DNA of 64,000 nucleotides from NCBI GenBank assembly GCA_029266735.1, contig JAQSWG010000010.1, forward strand, positions 1 through 64,000, read 5' to 3'. The first letter of the stretch is position 1; every line of letters begins with the position of its first letter. Under the pieces are notes generated by a model, which was not told the DNA's origin, ran no database searches, and saw nothing but the letters and a program-made list of their open reading frames with translations. Of this stretch, positions 33,109-42,324 are shown piece by piece. Source of the stretch: Ornithinibacter sp. GTDB lineage: Bacteria; Actinomycetota; Actinomycetes; Actinomycetales; Dermatophilaceae. The position numbers and the translations under genes were made by a program.

Positions 33109-34241
33109 CCTTGACGCTCCTTGGCCTCGCTGAGCCTCCGTGCGGACGCCTCCTTGACCTGTGCGGCGTCGTCCGCCTTCGGGGGCATGGGCATGGCCTC
33201 CACCATGGCACTGCTGCCACTGGCTCGGGCCGCCCTGCGCAGCCGCCGGGCCGTCCGTTCGGACTCGGCCACCGACGGTGCTCGGCCGGCGCGGATGGCC
33301 TGGCTCGCCGACAGCTTCGAGATGCTGACCTTCTTGAGGCCGACGGTGAGCGCCTCCTCGTAGACCTCGTCGGGGTCGAGCCGACGCAGCTCGTCCGCGA
33401 GGCACTCGGCGTCGCTGCGGTGGGCGAGCGCGATGGTGCGCACCGGGTGGCCGGGCTGGGTGAGCGTCGCAGTGTTGCCGTCGTGGGGCCGGACGAGGTC
33501 GACCGTGCCACTGGACCGCTCCAGCCGGACCGAGATGATGCCGCTGCGGTTGCGAGATCGGGCGAGGGACACCGGGCAGCGCAGCCGGGCGGCCAGCCAC
33601 CCGGCGAGCAGCTCGCCCGACGGGGAGTCCTGCGCGGCGACGACGGTCGCCGCCGTGACCGGCTCGTACGGGGGCTGGTCGAGTGCCGCGGCGAGCAACC
33701 CGCGCCACAGCGTCACCCGGGACCAGGCGAGGTCGGTGTCGCCGTTGGCATACCCCTCCGCGAGCCGGCGGAGCACGGTGCGGTGCGCCGTGGGCGACCG
33801 CGCCGCGTCGGTGACCCTGCGCTGCGCCATGACGCCGATGGGGTCCTCCGACGGCGTCCTCGGTCCCTCGACGGGCCACCACGCGACGATGGGGGAGTCG
33901 GCGAGCAGGAGGGGGGTGACGACGGCACGGCCGTGCGAGGCCAAGGCACCGCAGAGCCGCAGGACGACCACCTCCGACGCACCTGCGTCACCGCCGACCC
34001 GGATCTGGCCGTCCAGCCGTGCCGCCCCCCTCTTGCTGCCGAGGACGACGACGAGGATGCGGCTCGGGTGCTGGCGCGTCGCGGTGTTCGCGACGTCGAT
34101 CGCGGCCTCGGCGTCCTCGTCGTCGACGACGACGATGAGGGTGAGCACGCGGGAGAGCGCCATCGAGCCCGTCTCGGAGCGGAGGCGCACGAGGCGGGCC
34201 GAGACGGCGGCGGTGGTCGTGCTCGGCAGGTCGACGATCAC
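33105..34241 (-). CDS. opcA: glucose-6-phosphate dehydrogenase assembly protein OpcA
   Basis: The product is 378 aa. OpcA stimulates or assembles Zwf in actinobacteria and cyanobacteria. VIVDLPSTTTAAVSARLVRLR at the start, a middle domain with PLLLADSPIVAWWPVEGP, and a C-terminal domain ending the OpcA core near DELRRLDPDEVYEEAL identify it. A basic tail of about 80 residues follows. GTG 34241 was chosen over GTG 34253: it overlaps the zwf stop as GTGA and has GGAGG (34247-34251) 5 nt upstream. Confidence 0.93.
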   Translation of the reverse strand: MIVDLPSTTTAAVSARLVRLRSETGSMALSRVLTLIVVVDDEDAEAAIDVANTATRQHPSRILVVVLGSKRGAARLDGQIRVGGDAGASEVVVLRLCGALASHGRAVVTPLLLADSPIVAWWPVEGPRTPSEDPIGVMAQRRVTDAARSPTAHRTVLRRLAEGYANGDTDLAWSRVTLWRGLLAAALDQPPYEPVTAATVVAAQDSPSGELLAGWLAARLRCPVSLARSRNRSGIISVRLERSSGTVDLVRPHDGNTATLTQPGHPVRTIALAHRSDAECLADELRRLDPDEVYEEALTVGLKKVSISKLSASQAIRAGRAPSVAESERTARRLRRAARASGSSAMVEAMPMPPKADDAAQVKEASARRLSEAKERQG

Positions 34242-35782
34242 GGCAGCCTCCACTCACGCCCGTCGCGGCGCATGAGGTCGTCGGCTCCCGAGGGCCCCCA
34301 TCCACCGGAGGGGTACTGCTCCGGAGCTGCACCCTTCCTCTCCCAGAACCGCTCGATCGGGTCGAGGATCTCCCAGGACAGCTCGACCTCCTCATGGCGG
34401 GGGAAGAGCGGCGGCTCCCCGAGGAGCACGTCGAGGATGAGGCGCTCGTAGGCCTCGGGCGAGGACTCCGTGAACGAGCGGCCGTAGCCGAAGTCCATCG
34501 TCACGTCACGGACCTCCATCTGCGCCCCGGGCACCTTGGCACCGAAACGCAGCGTGACCCCCTCGTCGGGCTGGACGCGGATGACGACGGCGTTCTGCCC
34601 CAGCTCCTCGGTGGCGGTGTGCGCGAAGGGCAGGTGCGGTGCGCGCTTGAAGACGACGGCGATCTCGGTGACCCGCTTCCCGAGCCGCTTCCCAGTGCGC
34701 AGGTAGAAGGGGACCCCGGCCCAGCGGCGGGTGTCGAGGTCGAGGCGCACGGCGGCATACGTCTCGGTCCTCGAGTCCTCGGCGACGCCCTGCTCCTGCA
34801 GGTAGCCGAGGACCTCCTCACCGCCCTGCCACCCCGCGGCGTACTGTCCGCGGGCCGTGCACCGCGCGAGGTCGTCGGGCACGCGGACCGCCGAGAGGAC
34901 CTTCTCCTTCTCCAGGCGCAGCCCCTCGGCCCCGAACGACACGGGCTCTTCCATCGCGGTGAGGGCGAGCAGCTGGAGGAGGTGGTTCTGGATGACGTCC
35001 CGGGCCGCGCCTATGCCGTCGTAGTAGCCGGCGCGACCGCCGATGCCGATGTCCTCGGCCATCGTGATCTGCACGTGGTCGACGAAGTTGGCGTTCCACA
35101 CCGGCTCGAACATCTGGTTGGCGAAGCGCAGGGCGAGGAGGTTCTGGACCGTCTCCTTGCCGAGGTAGTGGTCGATCCGGAACACCGCGTCCGCGGGGAA
35201 GACCTTCTCGACGATCGCGTTGAGCTCCCGGGCGGAGGCGAGGTCGTGGCCGAACGGCTTCTCGATGACGACCCGGCGCCAGGAGCCGTCCGCGGGCGTC
35301 GAGAGCCCCGACCGTTCGAGCTGCTCGCAGACCGTCGCGAAGAACGACGGGGGGATGGAGAGGTAGAACGCGTGGTTGCCACCGGTGCCGCGCTGCTCGT
35401 CGAGCTCGCGGACCGTCGCGGCGAGGAGGTCGAACGCCGGCTCGTCGTCGAAGCTCCCCGGAACGAAGCGGATGCCCTCCGCCAGGGAGCGCCACACCTC
35501 CTCGCGGAACGCCGTCCGGGCGCGCTCCCGCACCGACTGGTAGACGATCTTGCCGAAGTCCTGGTCGGCCCAGTCCCGCCGGGCGAAGCCGATGAGCGAG
35601 AACCCCGGCGGGAGGAGCCCGCGGTTGGCGAGGTCGTAGATGGCCGGCAAGAGCTTCTTGCGAGCCAGGTCGCCCGTGACACCGAAGAGCACCAGGGAGC
35701 ACGGGCCCGCGATCCGCGGGAGCCGCTTGTCCCGGTGGTCCCGCAGCGGGTTGGACCCCGCGGCCACCTTGGCCGGGCTCAC
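34238..35782 (-). CDS. zwf: glucose-6-phosphate dehydrogenase
   Basis: The product is 514 aa. It commits glucose 6-phosphate to the oxidative pentose phosphate path, making NADPH. The nucleotide-binding GVTGDLARKKLLPA, the EKPFGHDL segment and the active-site RIDHYLGKE are present, as is QNHLLQLLALTAMEEP. GTG 35782 overlaps the pgi stop by 4 nt. Chain length is normal. Confidence 0.97.
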   Translation of the reverse strand: MSPAKVAAGSNPLRDHRDKRLPRIAGPCSLVLFGVTGDLARKKLLPAIYDLANRGLLPPGFSLIGFARRDWADQDFGKIVYQSVRERARTAFREEVWRSLAEGIRFVPGSFDDEPAFDLLAATVRELDEQRGTGGNHAFYLSIPPSFFATVCEQLERSGLSTPADGSWRRVVIEKPFGHDLASARELNAIVEKVFPADAVFRIDHYLGKETVQNLLALRFANQMFEPVWNANFVDHVQITMAEDIGIGGRAGYYDGIGAARDVIQNHLLQLLALTAMEEPVSFGAEGLRLEKEKVLSAVRVPDDLARCTARGQYAAGWQGGEEVLGYLQEQGVAEDSRTETYAAVRLDLDTRRWAGVPFYLRTGKRLGKRVTEIAVVFKRAPHLPFAHTATEELGQNAVVIRVQPDEGVTLRFGAKVPGAQMEVRDVTMDFGYGRSFTESSPEAYERLILDVLLGEPPLFPRHEEVELSWEILDPIERFWERKGAAPEQYPSGGWGPSGADDLMRRDGREWRLP

Positions 35783-37416
35783 GCTCGACCCCGGCCGAGG
35801 GCGGCGCGCACCCGGCGAATGCCCTCCTCGTGGTCGGTGAGGTGCAACCGCAGCACCGGACGGCCGTGCTCCGCCAGGACCGTCGCGTCCCCACCGGCCT
35901 GCGCCGCGATGAACTCCCCGAAGGTGAAGCTCCGTCCCGGGACGTCGAGGTCCTGCGTCGGCGTCGCCGTGATCTGCACGTACACACCCGTCGGTGGCCC
36001 GCCCTTGTGGTACTGCCCGGTGGAGTGGAGGAAGCGGGGACCCCAGCCGAAGGTGGCGGGGCGACCGGTGCGGTCGAAGAGGTCACGGGCGACGTGCTCG
36101 AGGTCGGCCTCGGCCTCCCGGTCCAGGTACGCCATGACCGCGATGTACCCGCGACCGCGGTCGAGCTGCCCGAGGAGGGCGTCCACCGCTGCGTCGACGG
36201 TGCCCGCGCGACCGAGCCAGTCACCACCGAGGGCACGGACCTCGACCGGACCGTCGGTGAAGGCCGGGTCCTCACCCGCGCCGATTCCCGCGTCGAGCAG
36301 CTCGCGGGCCGCCGCCTTGGCGCTCTCGACGTCGGGCTGGTCGAACGGGTTGATGCCGAGCAGGCGCCCGGCCACCGCGGTGGCGGCCTCCCAGAGCATG
36401 AACTGCGCCCCGAGCGGACCGGCGACGGTGACCACGGAGGCCGCGGTGTCCGCCGGGATGTCGTCGAGGTCGGCGTCGTCAGCGTCGCCGGAGGCGAGGA
36501 GCCGCACCACGGTGCCGTCGTCGTAGAGGTGGGCCGGTGCGTTGCCGACGGCGACGACGGGCAGGATGCCGGTGCCGTCCTTGCCGGTGGACTCGGCGAT
36601 GAGCTGCTCGGCCCAGGCGCCGAACCCGACGTTCTCGGTGCCCGAGTCCACGAGGACGAGCTTGTCGCGCAGCGGCTCCGTCCCGGCCATCGCCGCGCCG
36701 AGGCGGAGGGCGGGGTTGGCCTCGTCGTCCTCCGCGAGGAGGTCGACGACGGCTTCGGCGTCGTCGAGCAGGGCCTCGATGTCGGCACCGGCCAGGCAGC
36801 TGGGTACGAGGCCGAACGCCGTGAGCGCCGAGTACCGGCCGCCGACGTCGGGGTCGGCGTTGACGACGCGGAAACCCGACGACCTCGCCTCCCGGTCCAG
36901 CGGGCTGCCCGGGTCCGTGACGACGACGATGCGGGTCGTGGGGTCGATCCCCGCATCGCGGAAGGCCTGCTCGAAGGCCCGCCGCTGGCTGTCCGTCTCG
37001 ACGGTCGAGCCGGACTTGCTCGACACCACGACGACGGTGCGGTCGAGGTGCGTCAGGGCTCCACGCACGACGTCCGGGTCGGAGGAGTCGAGGACGACGA
37101 TGGGCACGCCGGCCGTCGCACAGATCACCTCAGGTGCGAGCGACGACCCACCCATGCCGCACAGGACGACGCGGTCGTACCCCGTCTGCGCGAGCTCACC
37201 GCGCAGCGCCGCGACCTCGCCCACGAGGGGGCGGGATCCCTGAGGCAGGCCGGTCCACGCGAGGCGCTTGGCGGCCTCCTCCTCGGCGGCCTCGCCCCAC
37301 AGGGTCGGGTCGCGGGCGAACAGCCGGCTCGCGACGCGGTCGGTGACCAGCGTCGGCACGTGCGCGGACACGGCATCCGCGGCCCCACCCGTGGCGACGA
37401 CGTCGAGCGAGGTCAC
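35779..37416 (-). CDS. pgi: glucose-6-phosphate isomerase
   Basis: The product is 545 aa. It interconverts glucose 6-phosphate and fructose 6-phosphate. The SIS fold shows as [28 protein letters not shown] and [14 protein letters not shown], with [10 protein letters not shown] and [18 protein letters not shown] near the C-terminus. This is the divergent form usually found next to tal in actinobacterial pentose phosphate operons. GTG 37416 overlaps the tal stop by 4 nt. Confidence 0.93.
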   Translation of the reverse strand: MTSLDVVATGGAADAVSAHVPTLVTDRVASRLFARDPTLWGEAAEEEAAKRLAWTGLPQGSRPLVGEVAALRGELAQTGYDRVVLCGMGGSSLAPEVICATAGVPIVVLDSSDPDVVRGALTHLDRTVVVVSSKSGSTVETDSQRRAFEQAFRDAGIDPTTRIVVVTDPGSPLDREARSSGFRVVNADPDVGGRYSALTAFGLVPSCLAGADIEALLDDAEAVVDLLAEDDEANPALRLGAAMAGTEPLRDKLVLVDSGTENVGFGAWAEQLIAESTGKDGTGILPVVAVGNAPAHLYDDGTVVRLLASGDADDADLDDIPADTAASVVTVAGPLGAQFMLWEAATAVAGRLLGINPFDQPDVESAKAAARELLDAGIGAGEDPAFTDGPVEVRALGGDWLGRAGTVDAAVDALLGQLDRGRGYIAVMAYLDREAEADLEHVARDLFDRTGRPATFGWGPRFLHSTGQYHKGGPPTGVYVQITATPTQDLDVPGRSFTFGEFIAAQAGGDATVLAEHGRPVLRLHLTDHEEGIRRVRAALGRGRA

Positions 37417-38525
37417 GCGGTCGCCTTCTCGAGCTCCCGACTGACCCCGTCCAGCAGCTCCCCCCACGACTTCGCGAACTTGTCGACACCCTCGCGTTCG
37501 AGCTGCGCGGTGACCTCGGAGTAGGAGATCCCGAGGCGCTCCAGGCTGTCCAGGACCTCGGCGGCCTCGGCGTAGTACGGCGTGACCCTGTCGCCGGTGA
37601 TCTCGGCGTGGTCCGCCGCGGCGTCGAGCGTCTTCTCGGGCATGGTGTTGACGGTGCCGGGCGCCACGAGCTCGGTGACGTACATCGTGTCGGGGTAGGC
37701 GGGGTCCTTGACACCGGTCGAGGCCCACAGCGGACGCTGCGGGTTGGCGCCGGCGTCCGCGAGCGACTGCCACCGCGGCGTGCCGAAGACCTCCTCGTAC
37801 GCCTGGTAGGCCAGCCGGGCATTCGCGATCCCGGCTTTGCCGCGCAACGCCTTGGCCTCGTCGGTGCCGATCTCGTCGAGCCGCTTGTCGACCTCGGTGT
37901 CGACCCGCGAGACGAAGAACGAGGCGACCGAGTGGAGACCGCTGAGGTCGGCGTCGCCCTCACGGGCCTGCTCGAGCCCGGACAGGAACGCGTTCATCAC
38001 CGCCCGGTAGCGGTCGAGCGCGAAGATGAGCGTCACGTTGACGGAGATGCCCGAGCCCATGACCTGGGTGATGGCCGGCAGGCCCTCCACCGTCGCGGGG
38101 ATCTTGATGAGCACGTTCGGCCGGTCGACGGCGGCCGCCAGGGACCGTGCCTCTTCGACCGTGCCGGCGGTGTCGTGCGCGAGCCGCGGGTCCACCTCGA
38201 TCGACACCCTCCCGTCGCGGCCTGCCGTCGCCTGGTACACCGGGAGGAAGACGTCGCAGGCGTCCCTGACGTCCTGCGTCGTGAGGGCGAAGACGGCCTC
38301 GTCGACGCTTCGGCCGGAGTCCGCGAGCTCGCGCACCTGGGTGTCGTACGCGTGACCCTCCGACAGCGCCGCCTGGAAGATCGACGGGTTCGTCGTGACA
38401 CCGACGACGCCCTTGTCGTCGATGAGCTTCTGCAGGCCGCCCGAGGTGAGGCGCTCCCGGGAGAGGTCGTCGAGCCAGATGGAGACGCCGTTCGCGGCGA
38501 GGTCCTGGAGTGCGGTGCTGGTCAT
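37413..38525 (-). CDS. tal: transaldolase
   Basis: The product is 370 aa. It transfers a dihydroxyacetone unit in the non-oxidative pentose phosphate path. [13 protein letters not shown]-like start, [15 protein letters not shown], the Schiff-base lysine in [30 protein letters not shown], and [33 protein letters not shown] are all family motifs. ATG 38525 is 7 nt after the tkt stop. Confidence 0.96.
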   Translation of the reverse strand: MTSTALQDLAANGVSIWLDDLSRERLTSGGLQKLIDDKGVVGVTTNPSIFQAALSEGHAYDTQVRELADSGRSVDEAVFALTTQDVRDACDVFLPVYQATAGRDGRVSIEVDPRLAHDTAGTVEEARSLAAAVDRPNVLIKIPATVEGLPAITQVMGSGISVNVTLIFALDRYRAVMNAFLSGLEQAREGDADLSGLHSVASFFVSRVDTEVDKRLDEIGTDEAKALRGKAGIANARLAYQAYEEVFGTPRWQSLADAGANPQRPLWASTGVKDPAYPDTMYVTELVAPGTVNTMPEKTLDAAADHAEITGDRVTPYYAEAAEVLDSLERLGISYSEVTAQLEREGVDKFAKSWGELLDGVSRELEKATA

Positions 38526-38532
38526 GGTGCTC

Positions 38533-40821
38533 TCACTTCCCTGCCGAGGCCGCGCTCTTGCGGCTCGGCGTCTTCTGGACGCCGACATCGGTGCCGGTGT
38601 CCTTGCGGGACCTCGGCGCGGTGTCGGTCACGGACGGGACCCGACCACCGTTGCGGGCGGCGGACAGGGAGTCCTTGGCGGCCCGGACCACGGCCTCGGG
38701 CGTGAACCCGAACTCACGGAACAGGGTCTTGGCGTCGGCGGAGGCGCCGAAGTGCTCGATGCTGATGCACCGCCCCGCGTCTCCGACGAGGTCGTGCCAA
38801 CCCATGGCCACCCCGGCCTCCACGCTGACGCGGGCCCGGACCCGCGGGGGGAGGACCTTGTCCTGGTACGAGCGGGGCTGCTCCTCGAACCACTCCCGGC
38901 ATGGCATGGAGACGACCCGGGTGGCCACCCCGGACTCCTCGAGCGTCAGCCGCGCCTCCAGGGCCAGCGACACCTCGGAGCCCGTGGCCACGAGCACGAC
39001 GTCCGGCTGACCCGAAGCGGCGTCGATGAGGACGTAGGCGCCCTTCGCGACGCCGGCGGCCTTGGCATGGACCGAGCGGTCGACGATCGGCAGGTTCTGG
39101 CGCGACAGGGCGATCCCCGCCGTCCGGCCGCGCCGGAGGATCTCCCCCCAGGCCGCAGCCGTCTCGTTGGCGTCCGCCGGTCGCACCACGTCGAGCCCCG
39201 GCATCGCGCGCAGGGCTGCGAGGTGCTCGATCGGCTGGTGCGTCGGCCCGTCCTCACCCAGGCCGATGGAGTCGTGCGTCCACACGAAGGTCACCGGAAG
39301 CTGCTGGATGGCCGCGAGCCGCACCGCGGGTCGCATGTAGTCGGAGAAGACGAGGAAGGTGCCACCGTAGGGCCGGGTGAGCCCTTCGAGCGCGATGCCG
39401 TTGAGGATCATCCCCATGGCGTTCTCGCGGATGCCGAAGTGCAGCGTCCGGCCGTAGGGGCCGCCCTTCCACTCCTTCGTCTGCTTCCCCTTGGGGATGA
39501 ACGACGGCTCGTCTGCCATCGTCGTGTTGTTCGACTCGGCGAGGTCGGCCGACCCACCCCACAGCTCGGGGAGCACCGGCGCCAGCGCGCCGAGCACCTT
39601 GCCGGATGCCGCGCGCGTCGCCAGTCCCTTCTCCGTGTCCGGCTCGAAGGTCGGGAGTGCCTTGTCGAAGTCCTGGGGCAGTCGTGCCTCCACGAGCCGG
39701 TCCAGGAGCGACGCGCGCTCGGGCTGGGCCTTGCGCCACGCGGCATACCGCTTGTTCCACGCCTGGTGGGCCGACTTGCCGCGCTTGCGCACCTCACGCG
39801 CCCGAGCGAGCACGTCCCGCTCCACCGCGAACGTCTTCTTCGGGTCGAACCCGAGGAGCTCCTTGGTGGCAGCCACCTCGTCCGGTCCCAGGGCCGAGCC
39901 GTGCGCCTTGCCGGTGCCGCGGGCCTTGGGTGCCGGCCAGGCGATGACCGTCGACAACCGCACGAGCGTCGGTCGGTTCCTCGAGCGCCTGCTCTTCTCG
40001 AGAGCGGCGAGGAGGGCGTCGACGTCCTCGACGTACTCCGACGTGCCGGCCGGCTGGTCGGAACGCCGCCAGTCGACGTCGAACACCTCCCAGCCGTAGG
40101 CGGCGTAGCGCGCGGCGACGTCCTCGCTGAAGGAGATGTCGGTGTCGTCCTCGATGGAGATCTGGTTGGCGTCGTAGACGACGGTGAGGTTTCCCAGCTC
40201 CTGGTGGCCGGCGAGCGAGGACGCCTCGGAGGCCACGCCCTCCATGAGGTCGCCGTCGGAGGCGATGCACCACACGTGGTGGTCGAACACGCTCTCGCCG
40301 GGCTTGGCGCCCGGGTCGAGGAGCCCGCGCTGGCGACGCTGCGCCATCGCCATGCCCACGGCGGCGGCGAGGCCCGAGCCGAGCGGCCCGGTGGTGACCT
40401 CGACACCCCGGGTGTGGTGGACCTCGGGGTGCCCCGGGGTGAGCGAGCCCCAGGTGCGCAGGGACTGGAGGTCCTTGAGCTCGAGGCCGTACCCGCTGAG
40501 GTAGAGCTGGATGTACTGGGTGAGCGAGGAGTGCCCGCAGGAGAGGACGAAGCGGTCGCGACCGAGCCAGGTCGGGTCGGCCGGGTCGTGGGTCATGACG
40601 TTCTGGAAGAGGAGGTACGCCAGCGGGGCCAGGCTCATGGCCGTGCCGGGGTGCCCGTTGCCCACCTTCTGCACGGCGTCGGCGGCGAGGACCCGGACGG
40701 TGTCGACCGCCCGCACATCCAGGTCCGTCCACCCCGCCTTCTTCGCGAGCGGCCGGGAGATCTCCCGGCTTCGTCCGGGCGTCGCCTTCTGGCTGCGGCT
40801 GGTGGTGGTGGCGGTGGTCAC
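38533..40821 (-). CDS. tkt: transketolase
   Basis: The product is 762 aa. It transfers two-carbon units with thiamine diphosphate. [19 protein letters not shown], the ThDP motif GDGDLMEG variant [13 protein letters not shown] with [13 protein letters not shown], and [30 protein letters not shown] are present. The protein is longer than most because of an N-terminal basic stretch and a C-terminal tail of about 40 residues ([19 protein letters not shown] onwards) that lies outside the conserved fold. GTG 40821 has GAGAGG 5 nt upstream. First gene of the tkt-tal-pgi-zwf-opcA-pgl unit. Confidence 0.96.
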   Translation of the reverse strand: MTTATTTSRSQKATPGRSREISRPLAKKAGWTDLDVRAVDTVRVLAADAVQKVGNGHPGTAMSLAPLAYLLFQNVMTHDPADPTWLGRDRFVLSCGHSSLTQYIQLYLSGYGLELKDLQSLRTWGSLTPGHPEVHHTRGVEVTTGPLGSGLAAAVGMAMAQRRQRGLLDPGAKPGESVFDHHVWCIASDGDLMEGVASEASSLAGHQELGNLTVVYDANQISIEDDTDISFSEDVAARYAAYGWEVFDVDWRRSDQPAGTSEYVEDVDALLAALEKSRRSRNRPTLVRLSTVIAWPAPKARGTGKAHGSALGPDEVAATKELLGFDPKKTFAVERDVLARAREVRKRGKSAHQAWNKRYAAWRKAQPERASLLDRLVEARLPQDFDKALPTFEPDTEKGLATRAASGKVLGALAPVLPELWGGSADLAESNNTTMADEPSFIPKGKQTKEWKGGPYGRTLHFGIRENAMGMILNGIALEGLTRPYGGTFLVFSDYMRPAVRLAAIQQLPVTFVWTHDSIGLGEDGPTHQPIEHLAALRAMPGLDVVRPADANETAAAWGEILRRGRTAGIALSRQNLPIVDRSVHAKAAGVAKGAYVLIDAASGQPDVVLVATGSEVSLALEARLTLEESGVATRVVSMPCREWFEEQPRSYQDKVLPPRVRARVSVEAGVAMGWHDLVGDAGRCISIEHFGASADAKTLFREFGFTPEAVVRAAKDSLSAARNGGRVPSVTDTAPRSRKDTGTDVGVQKTPSRKSAASAGK

Positions 40822-40868
40822 GAGGGCCTCTCTCAGGGGGTGGGGCGCGCTGGGACGGTCCGTCGACC

Positions 40869-40874
40869 ACCCTA
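40869..40874 (-). promoter_or_regulatory. -10 box of the pentose phosphate operon
   Basis: Minus-strand TAGGGT lies 47 nt before the tkt GTG, giving a leader of about 40 nt. It is in the short region shared with the divergent ctaB promoter. Confidence 0.5.
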
Positions 40875-40919
40875 GTGTCTGCACTACCCGCTGGTTGGGG
40901 TCGCGCAACGCGCGACGGC

Positions 40920-40925
40920 TAGAAT
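40920..40925 (+). promoter_or_regulatory. -10 box of ctaB
   Basis: TAGAAT stands 35 nt before the ctaB GTG, whose ribosome binding site is AAGGA. Confidence 0.5.
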
Positions 40926-40960
40926 CGCCGGGCACCTTCCAGGCCGACCCGAAGGACGAC

Positions 40961-41905
40961 GTGGCCACCACCCCCATGACGACCGATGCCGTGTCGGTGT
41001 CGCGGCGCGACCGCCGGAGGAGGCTGGGGAGCTACGTCGCGCTGACCAAGCCCCGCATCATCGAGCTGCTGCTCGTCACGACGGTGCCCGTGATGTTCCT
41101 CGCCGAAGGCGGAGTGCCTTCTCTCTGGCTCGTTCTCGCGACACTCGTCGGAGGGTCGCTGAGCGCCGGGGCGGCGAACACGTTCAACTCCGTCTACGAC
41201 CGCGACATCGACCGGCTCATGCACCGTACGAGCAACCGACCCATGGTGACCGGTGAGGTGAGCCCCCGCAACGGCCTCCTCTTCGGGGCCGCGCTCACCG
41301 TCGCGTCGACCGTGTGGTTCCTCGCCCTCGTCAACGTGCTGTCCGCCGTCCTGTCGCTCGTCGCCATCGCGCTGTACGCCCTCGGGTACACGGTGGTCCT
41401 CAAGCGCCGGACGTCGCAGAACATCGTGTGGGGTGGCGTCGCCGGGTGCATGCCGACGCTCATCGGGTGGTCCGCCGTCACCGGTTCGGTCGGCTGGCCG
41501 GCCGTCGTCCTCTTCCTCGTCATCTTCTTCTGGACACCGCCGCACTACTGGCCGCTGTCCATGGCGTTCCGCGACGACTACTCGGCGGCCGGCGTCCCGA
41601 TGCTCCCGGTCGAGCGAGGTCCCGTCGCCGTCGGTCGCCAGATCGTCCTGTACTCGTGGCTCATGGTGGTGGCGTCGTTCTCGCTGGTCCCGGTCGCCGA
41701 CATGGGGTGGGTGTATGCCGGGACGGCGGGACTCGCGGGCGCGCTCTTCGTCGTCGAGGCCCATCGCCTCCTGCGTGCCGCCCGCTCGGGCCTGACCGGG
41801 ACGGCGCTCAGGCCGATGCGCCTGTTCCACTACTCGATCACCTACGTCACGGTGCTCTTCCTCGCCGTCGCGCTCGACCCGCTGATCCACGTCGCCATCG
41901 GCTGA
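40961..41905 (+). CDS. ctaB: protoheme IX farnesyltransferase (heme O synthase)
   Basis: The product is 314 aa with about nine membrane segments. The prenyl diphosphate-binding [22 protein letters not shown] (NxxxDxxxD type) and the second loop [28 protein letters not shown] are diagnostic of UbiA-family CtaB. It farnesylates heme B to heme O for the aa3 oxidase; CtaA, encoded at 45 kb, does the next step. GTG 40961 with AAGGA upstream is preferred; ATG 40976 is an alternative. It is divergent from tkt, an arrangement conserved in actinobacteria. Confidence 0.95.
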   Translation: MATTPMTTDAVSVSRRDRRRRLGSYVALTKPRIIELLLVTTVPVMFLAEGGVPSLWLVLATLVGGSLSAGAANTFNSVYDRDIDRLMHRTSNRPMVTGEVSPRNGLLFGAALTVASTVWFLALVNVLSAVLSLVAIALYALGYTVVLKRRTSQNIVWGGVAGCMPTLIGWSAVTGSVGWPAVVLFLVIFFWTPPHYWPLSMAFRDDYSAAGVPMLPVERGPVAVGRQIVLYSWLMVVASFSLVPVADMGWVYAGTAGLAGALFVVEAHRLLRAARSGLTGTALRPMRLFHYSITYVTVLFLAVALDPLIHVAIG

Positions 41906-41926
41906 CCGCGCGGTGGTGGGGTTCGC

Positions 41927-41942
41927 CCTGAGGTACCTCAGG
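41927..41942. promoter_or_regulatory. 16-bp perfect palindrome, candidate operator
   Basis: CCTGAGGTACCTCAGG lies between ctaB and the small His-rich gene. Another TAGG follows directly (CAGGTAGG). It resembles a dimeric regulator site more than a terminator because it has no loop. Confidence 0.45.
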
Positions 41943-42007
41943 TAGGTGATGCCTGCCGAAGATAGGGCAGCCGCCCCATGCGGGGGTGTACCGCAGGGGA
42001 CGAGCGT

Positions 42008-42043
42008 GGTCGGTGTCGGAGGGACAGGCCCCCGACACCGACC
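42008..42043 (+). promoter_or_regulatory. stem-loop just before the ribosome binding site of the small His-rich gene
   Basis: GGTCGGTGTCGG and CCGACACCGACC form a perfect 12-bp stem with a 12-nt loop. The GAAGGAAG ribosome binding site follows at once. It could be an attenuator, an RNA stability element or a terminator for ctaB. Confidence 0.6.
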
Positions 42044-42055
42044 GAAGGAAGAACC

Positions 42056-42298
42056 ATGAGCCTCTACACCAACCCGATGACCGTGCAGACCGAGATCGAC
42101 CGTCGCTTCGAGCTGGCCGGTGTCGACCCGTACGACCGTCACCACCGCGACCACCACCGGCGCGACCTGCCGTCTCGTCCGCTCGCGGCGCACCCGCTGG
42201 CCGCCTTCGTCGCCCGCCTCGTGGGTGGCCGCGAGAACACCACCGCGGCCCGCCCGCGTCGCACCAGGGTCACCTCGGGCGCGCCTCGGCACCCGTGA
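42056..42298 (+). CDS. small His-rich hypothetical protein
   Basis: The product is 80 aa. It starts MSLYTNPMTVQTEIDRRFE, has a His/Asp-rich centre (DPYDRHHRDHHRRD) and a basic C-terminus. I do not recognise a family; similar short proteins seem to occur in related actinobacteria. The ATG has a good ribosome binding site (GAAGGAAG, 4 nt). The track ORF that starts at 41978 would run through the stem-loop and is rejected. The stop overlaps a GTG (42295) in frame with the following regulator gene, which suggests coupling to it. Confidence 0.65.
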   Translation: MSLYTNPMTVQTEIDRRFELAGVDPYDRHHRDHHRRDLPSRPLAAHPLAAFVARLVGGRENTTAARPRRTRVTSGAPRHP

Positions 42299-42324
42299 GG
42301 AACCTGACGTCGGCGACCAGTGCC

